Source: Ooceraea biroi
Taxonomy: Eukaryota; Arthropoda; Insecta; Hymenoptera; Formicidae
Length of the DNA: 64,000 bases
Direction: 5' to 3'
NCBI RefSeq assembly: GCF_003672135.1
Contig: NC_039517.1
Location: 1,178,001-1,242,000 of the forward strand
How positions within the stretch are numbered: position 1 is the stretch's first letter; each line of letters opens with the position of its first letter. A model generated the notes under the pieces. It had not been told where the DNA came from and did no database searches. It saw only the letters and a program-made list of their open reading frames with translations. Below are positions 49,369 through 62,357 of the stretch, piece by piece. The position numbers and the translations under genes are program-made.

Positions 49369-52300
49369 ATTTGGTTTTTAATAATCAGTCGACCAAAATG
49401 GCTCAAGAGGGCACGAATTGGCGTATCGCAATCGGACGCACGAGGGCACTCGGGGACTCGTTCTCCCTTTCGTGCGAGATCTCCGGCGCGCGATAGCGCC
49501 GCGGAAAAGACGGCGGGTTAATTCCACGCGACGAAGTCCATTTCTGAGAGGGTTGCTGAAGCTGCAAGCTCCAAGCGGTGCTGTTTTACGGCCAACGATC
49601 CACTCCGAATGTTGTTTATTATACTTCGAGGGAGGAACCACCAGCTGGTCTGTCACTGGAACGCATTAACTCGATCGCTTTCGCCGTGTTACCGTTAAAG
49701 ACACATACAAGACCACCGAGCCGAGTGATGAGGCTCCCTGTGTGGCACGTACCATACATAAGACGGAACGCGGTTTCCACCATCTTCCCGGCGGCCGGCA
49801 CGAGAAAAAGGGAGAATGTTATTGAAAGATCGTAGGTCGAGCGAGCAGGGTTGGAGGGCGGCGGGACACGCGGAGAGATAACCGCGTAAGAAGGTAGAGA
49901 TAGAACGAGGGGCAGCGGAACGGAGAGAAGAGGGCGAACGCGGGGGTACGCGGTTGCCGAAGACAAGAGAAGGGAAGAACGGTGGGTTTACCGCAGAGCG
50001 GTACCACCCTTAGCGCGGTCTGAGTTCATTGCGCGAGTCATCAGTATCCATAAGCGATGAGTTACCCCCTCGCTCGCTTTCCCACCCCCGTGTCCCCGCT
50101 CCTCCCTTTTCCCCTGAGTGGTCCCTCATTCAGTCTCCCTCCATCTCGTTCGCCCTCTTCGACGGAGGCGGCGGTGCAGCAACCCCGTCGATGGAAGAGG
50201 AAGGTTAGATCGGGGCACCTGGTTCGCTTGTTCGCCGCGCCTCGAAGCTTCTCTCCTCTCGGCTGGATGGCTCGAAAGGATGGTGGGACCACCACCGCCC
50301 GAGAAGGACGAAGGCCGAGGACGAGCGAAGCGGCTGGCGTTGCTGCCGGTAGGTGGGTGGTTGATTTTCTTAGGTCAACGTATAATCAAGCCACTGTGGA
50401 GAGTAGCACGACGGGGCGAGAGGCAAAGAGAGAGAAGGAGAAAGAGAGAGAGCAGAGCACGGACATCCTAGACCAATCCCCGGGCTTCGTCGGCGAACAG
50501 CCCTCGAACGCGAGGAGCGAGCCAACCGGCGGCTTCACTTTGAGGAGAAGAAGCCTTCTCGAAGGAGTCCTCCGGCCGGAGGATGCCACCTTCGACGCTC
50601 CGCACCTCCACAGCAACGGCGCCATCCCGAAATAAACCACCCCCGCGCGATGCTTCTTGCTAAGTTACTACGTTCTGTGTTATGTTACGGCTAAAGTTAA
50701 TAACGGATGGCTGGCCGGTGATGCTGCGATGACTGAATTAAGCGGCCGGGACCACCCACCCAGCCATCCTACCCGCTTCATCTCCTGAATGCACGAAACG
50801 GAACTGCCGTGCACGGTCTCTCTTTCGGAATGATTAGATTTCGAAGATTCGACGCTTGACTCTGCACTCGAGAATTCTCTCTTGGTCGGGAGATTCCGCT
50901 AGGTGTGGCGGCGCGGTACTCACCCCCTTCTGCCGCCTTTCGCGTGATTACATTCTGTCGCAATCAATCTAGGACCGTATTCTGCTCTTTTTCAGGATGT
51001 GCGAGTCATCTAAATTACTCTTGAATGTACATTTTGACGAAATTGCGTGATTTTTGTCATGGGATGTAGCATATCACACGAGGTTCGAATGTTCGCTTCA
51101 TACGATTTAAGTGTTCCATGACGTCAATTCCGCCCGCGTCCATCAGCTCCACTCACGAAGTCGCGATGGCAATCTGAACGTGGAAGACGTCGGCTTAAGC
51201 TGTCCCCTCGAATTTCGTGTCGCGTATAGAACGAATGATATCGAGACCGACCGATTCAAGAAAGAGAGAGAGAGGATGAGGCATACGGGATGAGAAACGC
51301 GAAAGGGGAGCGGGGCAGAAATGGCCAGAAACGGGCGGCGGTCCGGGAACGTCGAAAGTCCATGTTCTTGAAGGCAACGGGGCGAGATGGAAAAATTGCC
51401 TCGATGTAAAAACATGAGAATCGCTTCTCCGCCGTCCACACTCAATAAAACGACCTCGACCTAAGAGATACGCGGTCCATCGTGCCGCATATGTATGCCG
51501 AGGGAGAAAGAGGGACAGAGAGAAATAGAAAATGAGGCGGGAGGAAGAGAGAGAGAGGCATCGAGTGAGCACTCGCGCGCAAATACACACGTGGAAGAGC
51601 GACGTACAGCGAAGCGAAAAATACACACCGAGATCACACACGCGTCCACTCTCGACCACTTCCTTTCGCAACATTGGTAAAGGAAACGGGAGCACGGAGG
51701 GAGGGAGATCGAGAGACCCCGCGAGAGGAGGCAAGGAAGCGTAGCATCCACATCCAGTCGAGTGGTCAGCTATCGAAACCCTCCTACCCGACAGTCGCCA
51801 CCGCCACCGTCATCCCACCCCCGGGGGGATCGGCCCCGCCGACCAATAATAAAAAATATACGATCTGTTCGGCTCGCACACGGACGCAACCGAGCGGCAC
51901 GACGATCCACGTAGACGCGGGCGAATTATACTTCGAGGCCGGTTCTAAGTGATCGCATTTCCACATAGACGAGCTGCCCCGATGCGATATGAAAGACTGC
52001 CCGGTGCCGTTATTGCCGCGTGGCGAGGGGGCTGAGAAAGGCCATCGCGCCAACCCCCCCGACGGGGGGCCGCCATGAGATCCGAAACGGAACATTATCG
52101 AGTCGGATATATTCTGTTGGCTTCTGCTTTTTTCCGTTGGGATCTTTATGATTGCCGCTTGCGAAGAAACCGGTAAAAAATGGAGGAACCGCCGATCATG
52201 CGGCTTACGGCTGGTGGAAAGGGACGATATTAGATGCGTGGGGCAGCGCCACGAGTGCGCGGAGGCGCTTACCGAATCGTATTTTCAATTGGTGCTGGCC

Positions 52301-55300
52301 TCTCTCTCTCTCTTTTCTTCAATCCTGCAACGCGTCTCCGCTTTAATATATTTTTATTCTAATACATGTTCGGTCAGTGATGATTTAATTTTCTCGTAGC
52401 TTCTTCAATTAGGGAAGACGCGTTGAGGATAAAAGGCTACATGAATGGCACGTACGCTATATTCTCAGCGTTGATTTCAACCCTGGTAGAGGTTCAAGGA
52501 AGAAACGAAGAAATATTCTAGTGAGACTGCGATCAACGAACGTTCAGCGATAGCACGAGTATCTACTAGCTGGAGGAGCGCGAAACAGTCAGCAAATCTA
52601 TCAGCCGCAACCCCCTCCGAGAGGTCTCCGGCGGGGCCGAGTTAACGGAAGAAAGATGATCCATTCGTCATAATATAAAAATGCCCGTGACAGCGTTATC
52701 TGTGGCCATTTCCTGCAGTCGTAGCGCCGGTTGCCCGGGCTCACTTGTCACTATGCCGGAGGTAATGATCATTACTGAGGGTTTCAACCCTACAGAGATA
52801 TACGAACCCCCGAAAGAAAGAAAGACGAGGATCACGGGGGAAGGAAGAGCGAGAGAGCGAAAGAAACGGCCCGGCTCCATCAAAAGAAAGGCCGAAAGAG
52901 AAGCCTGGTACCGGGAGGAAACACGAAGGGTGGTGGAGGATTGCGGAGGGTCGACGGGGGGTTACGGAGAGCAGAAGACGATGATATAGACTGCGTTCTC
53001 GACCCTACTGCCTTCGCAGCCGCCTCCGCGATCCTCCCGGCTACCAGCCCTCGTCGGAGGGTGGGACAAGATGGCCGCGGCCGTAGGACTTGCCGGCGGG
53101 GGACGGAGGGGTTACCCAGGTCGGGTTTATGTGTCGTAATAAATGGTAATTTAAAACAGCGAGAACTAACAATTTCTTTCTTTATTTCTTCCCCAATGCT
53201 CTCCGCGCGCGCGGGAAGCGACGCACACCGACGCGCGCCGTGCAAACACACGTACACGTGCACAACCCCTGGGAGATGCCGTTCGCACCTACGAGGGTAG
53301 ATCTCCTTCTGGAAGGTGGTAAAGGCGCGAGCGAGTGGAAAGAAGCGCCGCGGGATCCGAGAGGATCGGCACCATCGTTGCCATTGAGGGGTAGCGCGAA
53401 GGGGTGGCACGATGGTAGTGGCACTTTCGTCGGGATATAGCGCGGGCCGAGGAACCGTGAAGCAGTCAGCCAGTCAGCCAAGCAGCCGACGTAATATAAA
53501 GAGATATGTACCGCGGAATAGCATTACCATTAGGAGATATAGTTTAGCGCGCGAGCGAGCGAGCGCCCGCGCGCGTTGCGCGCATGCTTCCTCGTCCGCT
53601 CGCGAGGAGGGCAGCGCGGATGAAATGAGATACTGCGGCTGAATCATGCATGAAGCGAAGAAGGTGCGATCGCGCCGTTCTCTTCGTCGGCACCCGTCTC
53701 GTACGTATGCGCTCGTTTCTATGCGTATATGGGCGTGTACATGTGTGTATATACACGCACAACTGTGAGACATCACGGTGATCTCGTCTCCGTTCCCGCC
53801 TCATCGCGGATCTTCGTCGCCGTCAACTTTCCTCGTGTTTTCTTACTCTTTTCTCTTTGCCACCTCGGCCCGTCCCCGCCCTCCGTCGCTGTACGTTTTC
53901 ATCCCTTTGCGGAGCCTCCTCCGTCTCCTCCGCACGCGGACTCGATGAGAAAAGTGAATATGCTACAATATTCAAATGGCAGCCGTGCGACACTTTATTA
54001 AACGCGCTATTTGCATCGCCGCCAACATCCCCCGTCCTCTCTGTCACTCTCTGTCGCCCGCTACCGCTCGTCGTCGACCGTCGGTCGGCCGGCGGACGGT
54101 CCTTTTTGGTCGCCGAGCAGACAGAGACGAGCACGCTGCTCGGTGCCTGATTAAAAACTCGCCGGCGAAGCTGTGATAGCGACGCGTTACGCTTCGCACG
54201 CTGCAAGTATTCAGATCACCGCTTTTCTATCGAGGCCGTGATTGAAATTGCCAGAGTCTCGAAACTCATAGAAAAAAGAAGATAATGCGACCATCACGGG
54301 AATCTCTCGCGAGAAACATTTATTAAAATCGGCCAAACAAATTCGAGCTAAATTCGTTCTTAATTCAAGTAGTCTCTCGTTCGAGATTCCGATGCAATTT
54401 TAGCGCGTGTCGGAAAATGTGTCGCCACTCGACAGCTTTCAGACGTTTCGAGCGGGACGGCCACGCGCGGTTTACGAAAAAAAGATTTTGATTCATTATT
54501 ATGGGAGCCGCGGTGCATGCGGAGATACTACGAGAGTTACTCGGGCGGAGACTATCCCCGTAATTCTTCGCAGGACGCGGCGAAGGGGCGCGCGGGCACA
54601 CATTATGCTAATTTGTCTTTTAATCTCGTGGCACCACCGGTGCGTCTTCTCTTTTCGTTCAGCGAGGGTGACTCGCGTGACTCCTCTCCCCGTTCAACCG
54701 GCATACAATCTGAGAGCGTGCAGCAAACGTGCTATTTACTCTTCGGCGAGCATCTCGTGACTCGTGGCACATTTATCGTACAACGTGAGCGTTTCCGTCG
54801 AGAATTTCAAAGGTCTCATCAGTCTTAATCTCTTAAGTGTAATAATCGCGACGAAGTTTCGAACGAAGATAAACGACGAATGCGAAAAGACATCTTCCTC
54901 CGTATCACATTTTTCCGTTTCTCGCGCGTTTCGCAACGTACCGCGTTGGAACTCGGAACGAAGCATGCAGTACGTTACGTACTTTTCTGCGCGAGTCCAT
55001 CTCGGCATGGAAAGCCAATCTGCCTGGGAGAACCTGGGAGAAATTCCGGCGACGCAGGTTGCAAAGGGCAAAGAGTGCCTTCGGAGGAAAGAAACTCGGA
55101 AGCGCGACGTGAATGAAGTAGAGGCGGGAGGACCAGATGGTGGTGGCCGCGACGACGGTAGTGGGAGCATTTATGCATTTATGCATTCATATTTCCACGG
55201 TCTCCGTCCCCGGAACGAACCGTAAGACGACGACGACGAACGCGACGACGTCGCCGTCGTCGTCGGAGTGCCCAAACCACGAGCGATTCTCCGCAACCAT

Positions 55301-55957
55301 CGAGCAAGAGGGAAGGCAGGGAAGCGGGCAAGAGGTGGGCGTAAAGTTGCTCCGGAATAATAATACACGCCGGCGCTCGCGCCAGCTCCGCTCGCAGGAA
55401 AAAATCTGAATACATGAAACGTAATGACGGAGTGTGTACGCCTCTGCGCGCTCTCGAAGAGCGCTCGCCAGATTCACGATCGTCGCGCCGGGAGGAGCGG
55501 AAGAGGACTCCGTAGGAGGCCCTCCGAAACGTCCTCCGACGTTGTTACGATACCGGTTTATCCGGCGAAAAACGTGGTTCTGAGAGGAAAAAGCCGCGTC
55601 CGAAAAGAGCGTAGGCTTCTAAATAATTACTCAACGACACTCTTCAGCAATGAAACTAGAGGTAGCTCGCTAGAACGAGAAACGCAGCCAACTTTGTCTT
55701 GAATTTTCCGATAAAGGTAATAAGATAGAGAGGAAGAGAGAGAGAGAGAGATTGTTTGATTTATCAGAGGAAAATATCTAAATTTCGTGGTTCTTTGTGG
55801 GCGATGGTGAACCGGAAATGGACTCCTATGCGAGACGACCATAGCTGATGGAGGCCGCGAAAGGACGAGACCACTATCGAGGACGTCCAGAAGGACGCCG
55901 GCGAGAGAGGAACAGTCAGCGATGCCGATAGCGTAAGGGTAGGAACGTAGATGGATG

Positions 55958-55994
55958 AAAGGAAGGAAGGAAGGAAGGAAGGAAGGAAGGAAGG
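55958..55994. repeat. (GGAA)9 microsatellite
   Basis: About nine GGAA units in tandem. Such arrays are also clusters of ETS-type core sites, but I infer no function here. Confidence 0.95.
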
Positions 55995-57064
55995 GCGCCG
56001 TCGTAGCCCGGGTGCCCGTGGCTCCGCCTATCGGCGCGCCGCCTCGCGGTGGTGAATACATTTAGCCTGGTTAGTTTACAAATGAATACAGCGATTGAAG
56101 CAACTTATAATATCAATGTACCTCGGGCCGTCTCGCTCGCACGCCGTGCGCCACCCCTTACTAGCATCTCGCTTCCACCCACTCTCTCGCGGGGTTCCAT
56201 ACAGAATGGCCATATTAACTTGATAATTAGCTCGGTTATACGACTTGCAGATGAGGAAAGACTCGGGACGGACGTCGGCTACCCCTACCAGGAGTGGTGC
56301 CAGTGTTCCTTGCTCTGCTCCCTATGCTATGCTCGACTCGGCCCGGCTCCTCGTCGCTCGTCGGATGGATATAGAACCCTTAGTTCGTATTCCTCTCCCT
56401 GTCTGCTAGGAACCCCGCCGTGGCTCGTGCCGCAGCCGGCAAATCCGACGCCGCCGGCGACGGCGACGACGGCGTCTTCGACCACGTTCACGTTTTGTTC
56501 ACGCTCGTGTCCACGACTAGTCGCGTACTTTCGGACGTAGCGGGGGTCCATCAGTGAATTTTCGAAGTGCCTACCCTAACCCCGCAAGTGTGACGCAGGG
56601 TTAATCTAGGTGATCACGTGCTCCGGGCATGCGATAGCGGTCACGTGACGGCCGCGAGGTTTCCCCGGACCGAACGAGCGGAGGAGGTCGACGCTCGTCG
56701 GCGTTTCTTATCAGCGGCGCCCTATTGGCTACCGGTGGTGGCGATAAAGAGGTGCGTTTCTCGACGAAGATGTAGCCGAGGTTAGATCGGAGGCAAAGCC
56801 GGGAGGCAACGGTAACGTTTACGATCGATCGTCTATCCACGGCTGTCGACCTACGACCTCCACCGACGACCTTGCTCCAATCTTACTCCTATGTCGTCCA
56901 GAATCAGGTGACGGGAAACGGAAACGTGCGGGTGCTAGGTGGCGCCTTGAGGACCCAAAATGGCCGCGGCCACCGCGATGCGAAAACGATATCCTCCTGT
57001 TCCGCGCGCGCGAAACGGCTTTCGGGGACGAGCGGCGAGCCGAGTCGAGCCGAGCCGAGGAGCC

Positions 57065-57104
57065 GGCGACCGCGCGTCCTCTTTGAGGAGGACCCGCGGT
57101 CGCC
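57065..57104. repeat. GC-rich hairpin, 16 of 17 bp paired
   Basis: The left arm is GGCGACCGCGCGTCCTC and the right arm is its complement with one mismatch, around the six-base loop TTTGAG. It is preceded by a GAGCC/GAGTC repeat (about 57030-57062). Confidence 0.9.
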
Positions 57105-58646
57105 GAAGGCCTTCCACCGTCCATCCAGCGTGCGCGACGCGGGAATACAAACTACGCGAGGCACGCATAGTGCACGCACTCGTACAACACCAGCACATTC
57201 CGGGAGATGACTGGCATCGAGAAAGCTCGCCTTTGGAACCGCGCCCGCCTGTTTGTCCGCCCGCTCGCTCGTTCGCCCGGCTACTCGCCTCTCCGTCTAC
57301 GACCGGAATACAGAGGACGCGCGGCGGCCATATTAGGCCTCCTTGCCTCTCTCCTTTCAGCCACCTTCCGTCTCTGCTCTTCTCTTTCCTCAGCTTCGCT
57401 CTCTCGTCTCCTCCTGGCTCCTCTGCTCGTCGTGTTCGCTTTTCGTGGTTCCTCATCTTCGCTTTTAGTGACGGGTGATTGTGACGACAGATGACGTGAC
57501 ATCCGCTTCTGGTGGCGATACACTGTCGGTTGGCGACGCTGAAGGACTCGGGCTTTCGTGCACGCCGAGGCCGCTCGCGACTGCAAACGCTTCCTTGATT
57601 ACTCTTCTCGTAAACACGAACGAATGGCCGTGATACGCAACCTTGGCTCTCGACGAATTTATCGCGTGCGATTCCTTTCTGCTTTCTTCATCGTGTGAAT
57701 GCCTTTACCGGCGAATTTCCCCGATACGCGAGGATTTCTTACTCGCCTCGCGACCACATCTCCGCAAGGCTCCGTAACGCGATAAAAAAGATCAACGAGG
57801 AGAAAGCTCGCTCGTGTAAACGTTCGGCGAAAATGATCACTCCCGTTTTATTACGTAGATTTGCCAATTCAGCGAGAACAATCGAGGAAGTGACTCTTAC
57901 GCGATATCGGATCGTACATCGGGAAATTATACGGCCGTCAGCTTAATCTTGAAGTCGGGCGAATATTTTTATTCTATTTTATACGTCGCACCGTGAGCCA
58001 TTCATTCACGTTTGACAATTACGAATTACGATATTACCATCTAGCCGCCGTTACAAAGTCTTCGAGTCATGCAACTGCAATCACCAGGTTAATCGCGGAA
58101 TCGCACGACGTGGCGCGAAGACAACAATGCTCCTCGCCCGTTCGCGCCTTCGATCGCAAACTGTTAATCTCGTCACGGCGTGATATACCTCAGACACAAT
58201 GTAAAGCCTGATGGCGTCGGGTGCAGAATGATAGCCGCGAAATTGCTCCATCGCGGGGCGAACGTCAGCGGAAGAAGGCGGAGCACGGCGACGCGATACG
58301 TACGTGCCGTCACGTACGCGACGGACTTTTTACTGAAATCAAATCTAAATAAAGCGACGATACGCACGCCACGAATTGTTCCCATGGCGGTACCCGTGAG
58401 ATACCCGCGCCGCGTTTTATCGTCACGCCTCGATGTTCCTCGACGGCCGCCGTCGGCGCGAATCAACTCGTGTGCGCGTTTAATTCAGCAGAATTGGGCG
58501 AAATAAATAACAAACGTAACAATTTTTGATAAAACATTGGCGTCAGTTCCTCTGAGATTTTCAATTGTTTTCGGAGGATGCAAACGTTTGTTGAACGTGC
58601 ACATTATTAAATAATTGAAGGATGTCATTTAATCTTGAGCATTTAA

Positions 58647-59462
58647 GGGGATCCTGGAGTCGTCTGTTTTATCATGAACTCCAATGAAACTTTTTTTGGT
58701 TGCATAAAACAACAAATCTTTTTCCACAATTACAATAAAACATACACAGTTGAAAAATTTGTGTTAAATTTAACAGATATCACATGTCCCAAACAGTCCA
58801 CATAAATTTTTGTGTTAATTTAACATAATATGGATATGTTAAATGGTGACACTAATATTATGTTAATATTTTAACTTAAAATGAATGCAAACTGCGAAGT
58901 AATTTGAAATCAATTTTGTGTAAAATCAACATATTTTTAATGATAAAATTAACTCGAAAAAAAGTTATTTTTACATACATCTTTACTCTCAACATAGTTT
59001 TCTGTAAATTTTAACAGATACAACTTGTCACTAATAATACGGAACATATCTATTGTGTAAAATTAAAAATAGGTGCACAATGTGTGATTTTTACACTTTT
59101 TTTAGTTGTTTTAAAAATTTAACACTTGAGTTGAATTAACACAACAGCAACATGTTAAATATTTAACACAAAAATGTTAACCGGTATATTTTTTAACAAG
59201 AAAACACAAATTTTCCAACTGTGTAAAAATGCGTGTCAATAACTTGAACTTTATGTTAAAAACAACACAAATGTCAAAAATTATAGTTTTATTACTTGGC
59301 TTGCCTCGTATGATAATATGCTTATAATATATAAGTTGTACGTACAAAATTAGTAGCTATAAAGAGGCAGAAGAAAAGAATATAAGGGAGCTTCTCTGTG
59401 CAACCAATGAAAAGATCTATTTTAAAAATCACTCATTCAATACAGACAACTCCAGGATCCCC
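58647..59462. mobile_element. TTAA-flanked element with GGGGATCCTGGAGT ends
   Basis: An 816-bp AT-rich element. The ends begin GGGGATCCTGGAGT and stay inverted through GTCTGT with one mismatch. Both flanks are TTAA (58643-58646 and 59463-59466). The GGGG tip plus TTAA target matches the layout of the 27592/61145 family, although the rest of the ends differ, so it is a separate family that may share a superfamily. A second transposon is inserted inside it; without that the element would be about 335 bp. No coding capacity. Confidence 0.88.
58745..59223. mobile_element. TA-flanked MITE nested in the TTAA element
   Basis: A 479-bp element with inverted ends CACAGTTGAAAAATTTGTGT (one mismatch between the arms), flanked by TA at 58743-58744 and 59224-59225. 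This fits a Tc1/mariner-type MITE. The interior is dense in TTAACA/TGTTAA words (for example TTTAACAGATA twice and GTTAA many times). Because it interrupts the outer element, it must be the younger insertion. Confidence 0.82.
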
Positions 59463-59466
59463 TTAA

Positions 59467-61140
59467 ATTCCATATTACCGAAATGTATGTTGAAATTAAT
59501 GTGTAAAGATGTAGACCTCACGAGACATTCTCATATAAACTTCCGCGCGCATCTTAAAGATTGTTTCATTCAAACCTGAGAATAATCGCAATGTTCGCCG
59601 CGAGAGAGATATTTTCAGATCGATCCTTTGCGATTTTCGGTATACTCCGAGACCCACTGGCCGACAAAGAGGAGTACGTAGGATCCCCGATCGCGGCGGC
59701 AATCGGCGTCGCGCAATGGCACGCAATTTCCGCAATAGCGGAAATCTCATTTTCACGGGCATAAATTCAAGGATAGCATGAGCGAACCCGACGAGGAAGA
59801 GAGTGAGAGAGAGAAACCGGGATATAACGCAGGGTGTACGGCAGGCAAACAACACCTGCCGCGAGTCGCAGTGTGGGTGCCGCGAGGAGGGCACGAGGGA
59901 GGCCCGACAAAAGTAATGTATGCACCCTTGTGTACGCCGTACAATGGAAACTCTCCGAGAGAGCGGAGCCACCTGAGCCTGCAGGCGGACCGGGCGTCAT
60001 TCGGGCCGGCTGTTTGCAACCGACGATGCCGTGTGGCCCCGCTAATTATTCGCGTTATTCCTCTCGTGTCGCAGGAAGCCGCGTAACGTAACGCAACGTT
60101 GGCACACTCCATCGTCAGCCCGGGAAAGCCATTTCGTGAACGAAACCGTCACCGGCAACGCGAGTGAGACTCGACGCGACTCGGTTCTCGGCTTCGCATC
60201 GCTTGGGTTTGCCTGCTGCGTTTACCGCTGTTTCATGTGCAAGATCCGCTGAGTTACGCTGTACCTGCGGTCATTGCTACGTGCGATCGGTGTACACTCG
60301 GATCATCCAGTTCCACGCACATCCCGTGAACGTTCCGTGCGTGAACAGTTGCCGTCTAATTGCTCGCGAGCGGATAATAATAACGCGTCCTCTCAGCGGC
60401 GCGATAACGAGCCGGCCGACGCCATTATTATGCCCTGGCGCGCGTGAGTCCTCGGCGGAGGACTGACGGCGAATTCCGCGGCGGCGAAAGGAAGAGGGAG
60501 TAGACGAGGGAGCCAACTGGAACGAGAAGTCAGGGCATTCAGCGTGGCTAATTGCTCAAATCATTAAGAAAAAAACATGAAATCTAAGCCCCGCCGCGCA
60601 GTGGGTACAGTGGGAAGCCGTAGATAGCGATCGGCCGCGCGTATATACCGTAATGAAAATAATCACGGCGGCAATAACTACGTTTTCGACCCGATTTATC
60701 GCGCGCCTCCTCGCCTTCGCTCGCTCGTTTGTCCTTGCGATCGACTTGCGTCAAACCATCGTTGTCTCACCGATGCGTCGGAGATTTCAATCGCGAGCCA
60801 CGAAAACGCACCGCTCGTCTCTCTCTCTTTCTTGTTCTTTCTTTCTCGCACTTTCTCGAGTTTTTATCTCACATCCACGAACACGCGAGAACGCTGTCCT
60901 CTTTACGCATTTCAAACGAAACCGACGTACATCCGCGCGATCAGTTTACGCGCGTACGAACGTCCCCGAGCAGGGCCCATTGAGTCCTCTCCCGATGAAC
61001 GCGTGCGATATCGCGAATCCGCGCGTACCCCGCGTGTAAACAGGCCATTACGCGGCGCGGAATGCTGATCGCGCGAGCAAAATCGCAAGGAGCCGCGAGA
61101 AGTAATGTTCTTCAATTGCGCGAGCGACGGCGGAATCCGC
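59467..61140. other. GC-rich noncoding stretch between two TTAA elements
   Basis: Unique CpG-rich sequence. No domain-bearing frame and no notable repeat apart from short CT runs (about 60818-60850). Confidence 0.5.
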
Positions 61141-61144
61141 TTAA

Positions 61145-62035
61145 GGGGTTACATACCTCCAGAATTTTCAAACAATCGATTTTTTTTATTACTGATTTTC
61201 ATTCTTTATACTTTTAAAAATATAATAAAAAAAGAATTAGTGAAAAATTCCAATCCGTAACGAAGATATAACAATAAATATGACCGCGCGTCAGGAGGCG
61301 GGCCGCGGCGCGCAGCTGCTGCGTGCGGCGCAGGCTACCGCAAAGAAGCTCGAACAGCCCACAGATTACAGAAAACTGTGCAAAATATAAAAATTATCGA
61401 GAAGGAAGGCACGCAATATGAAATTGGAATGGGAGATTAAGCTCACTACAAAAATTAATATTTACACGATTTTTACTTCTCAAACTTTAAACGCGTTTTT
61501 CTCGAAACCAGTTTTTTTGACACGGCGGCACAATAACTCGAAGAGTTTTCAATATTTTTTTACATTTTTTGTTCTCAAATCTTCGTAATCGTTTTGTCTA
61601 TAGTCTATCGAGCCATGTTTTGCAATTTTGTTTAATACAATTTTTATAAACAATTAAAGACCGAAATTTTTCATGAAAACATGAAGTTCAACTTTGACAT
61701 GGCATAAATTGTTTATTTTTTTGAAATTAAAAAATCTTGCTCGACAGACTATAACTACAATATTACTTTACAAGAAATTTCTTGCATTTGTCAGATCCAT
61801 CAATGTTACAAAATATCATGCCGACTCTGAGGGGACAATTTTTTTAGCAGCGGTCCAATTAATGCCACAAAACTTCATTTTATTAATATTCAAAAATTCA
61901 TTATTAATTATTTTTTTACACTTAAAGGACCAGTAAATCATATGCAATTCATATTTTACTTTATTATTTTAGATATACCCCCTAAAAAAATTCCCCAAAC
62001 ATCAATTTTTCGCCGCTATGGAGGTATGTAACCCC
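61145..62035 (-). mobile_element. TTAA-flanked non-autonomous element, copy B (inverted)
   Basis: An 891-bp copy of the element at 27592-28484 in opposite orientation, with the same 17-bp ends and the same GC-rich core (about 61282-61341). It is flanked by TTAA (61141-61144 and 62036-62039). By eye it differs from copy A at about a dozen places, including a short indel in the GATATC(TTC)TTGTAAC region, so the two are roughly 98-99% identical. Different flanking sequence around each copy shows two separate insertions rather than one duplicated segment. Confidence 0.92.
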
Positions 62036-62311
62036 TTAAGATCGGCCGAGAGGAACAGAGAAAAAGACGGAAAGGGAGAGAAAAATTCGTCGCGAGAGGC
62101 ATAGAGGACAAAAAAAAGAGCACGAGAGGACCAAGAAAGGCAGGCGGGAGGAATAAGAAAACCGAGGAGCGCGACTGCGCGCATTTGCGTATTGTTATGT
62201 TAACGCCCGCGCGCAAGTAACAATCGGCACCGAGCACAATGGCGAAATCCCCATGCTGAAAAGGGAGGCCAGGGAGCTCGCGGAAGCCGAAAGCAAGGGT
62301 TTGGGGAGAAC

Positions 62312-62321
<10 letters not shown>

Positions 62322-62354
<33 letters not shown>
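62322..62354. repeat. (AG)16 microsatellite
   Basis: Uninterrupted AG dinucleotide run. Confidence 0.95.

Positions 62355-62357
<3 letters not shown>

Larger units (their letters stand above)
46044..58642. other. Long GC-rich stretch without a recognisable gene
   Basis: About 12.6 kb. It contains purine-rich tracts (46440-46640, 48895-49000, 52800-52990), pyrimidine-rich tracts (46960-47040, 50090-50170), a TG/AG compound microsatellite (48538-48608), GGAA repeats (55958-55994), and hairpins at 49340-49368 and 57065-57104. The longest frames (for example 50057-50635) are Ser/Arg/Pro-rich and lack domains. Short AT-rich tails at 47380-47560 and 58500-58642 hold nothing I recognise. Confidence 0.5.

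Noticed and set aside
50057..50635. 192-codon plus-strand frame
   Set aside because: Ser/Arg/Pro-rich, begins in a pyrimidine tract and passes through a GA run; no domain.
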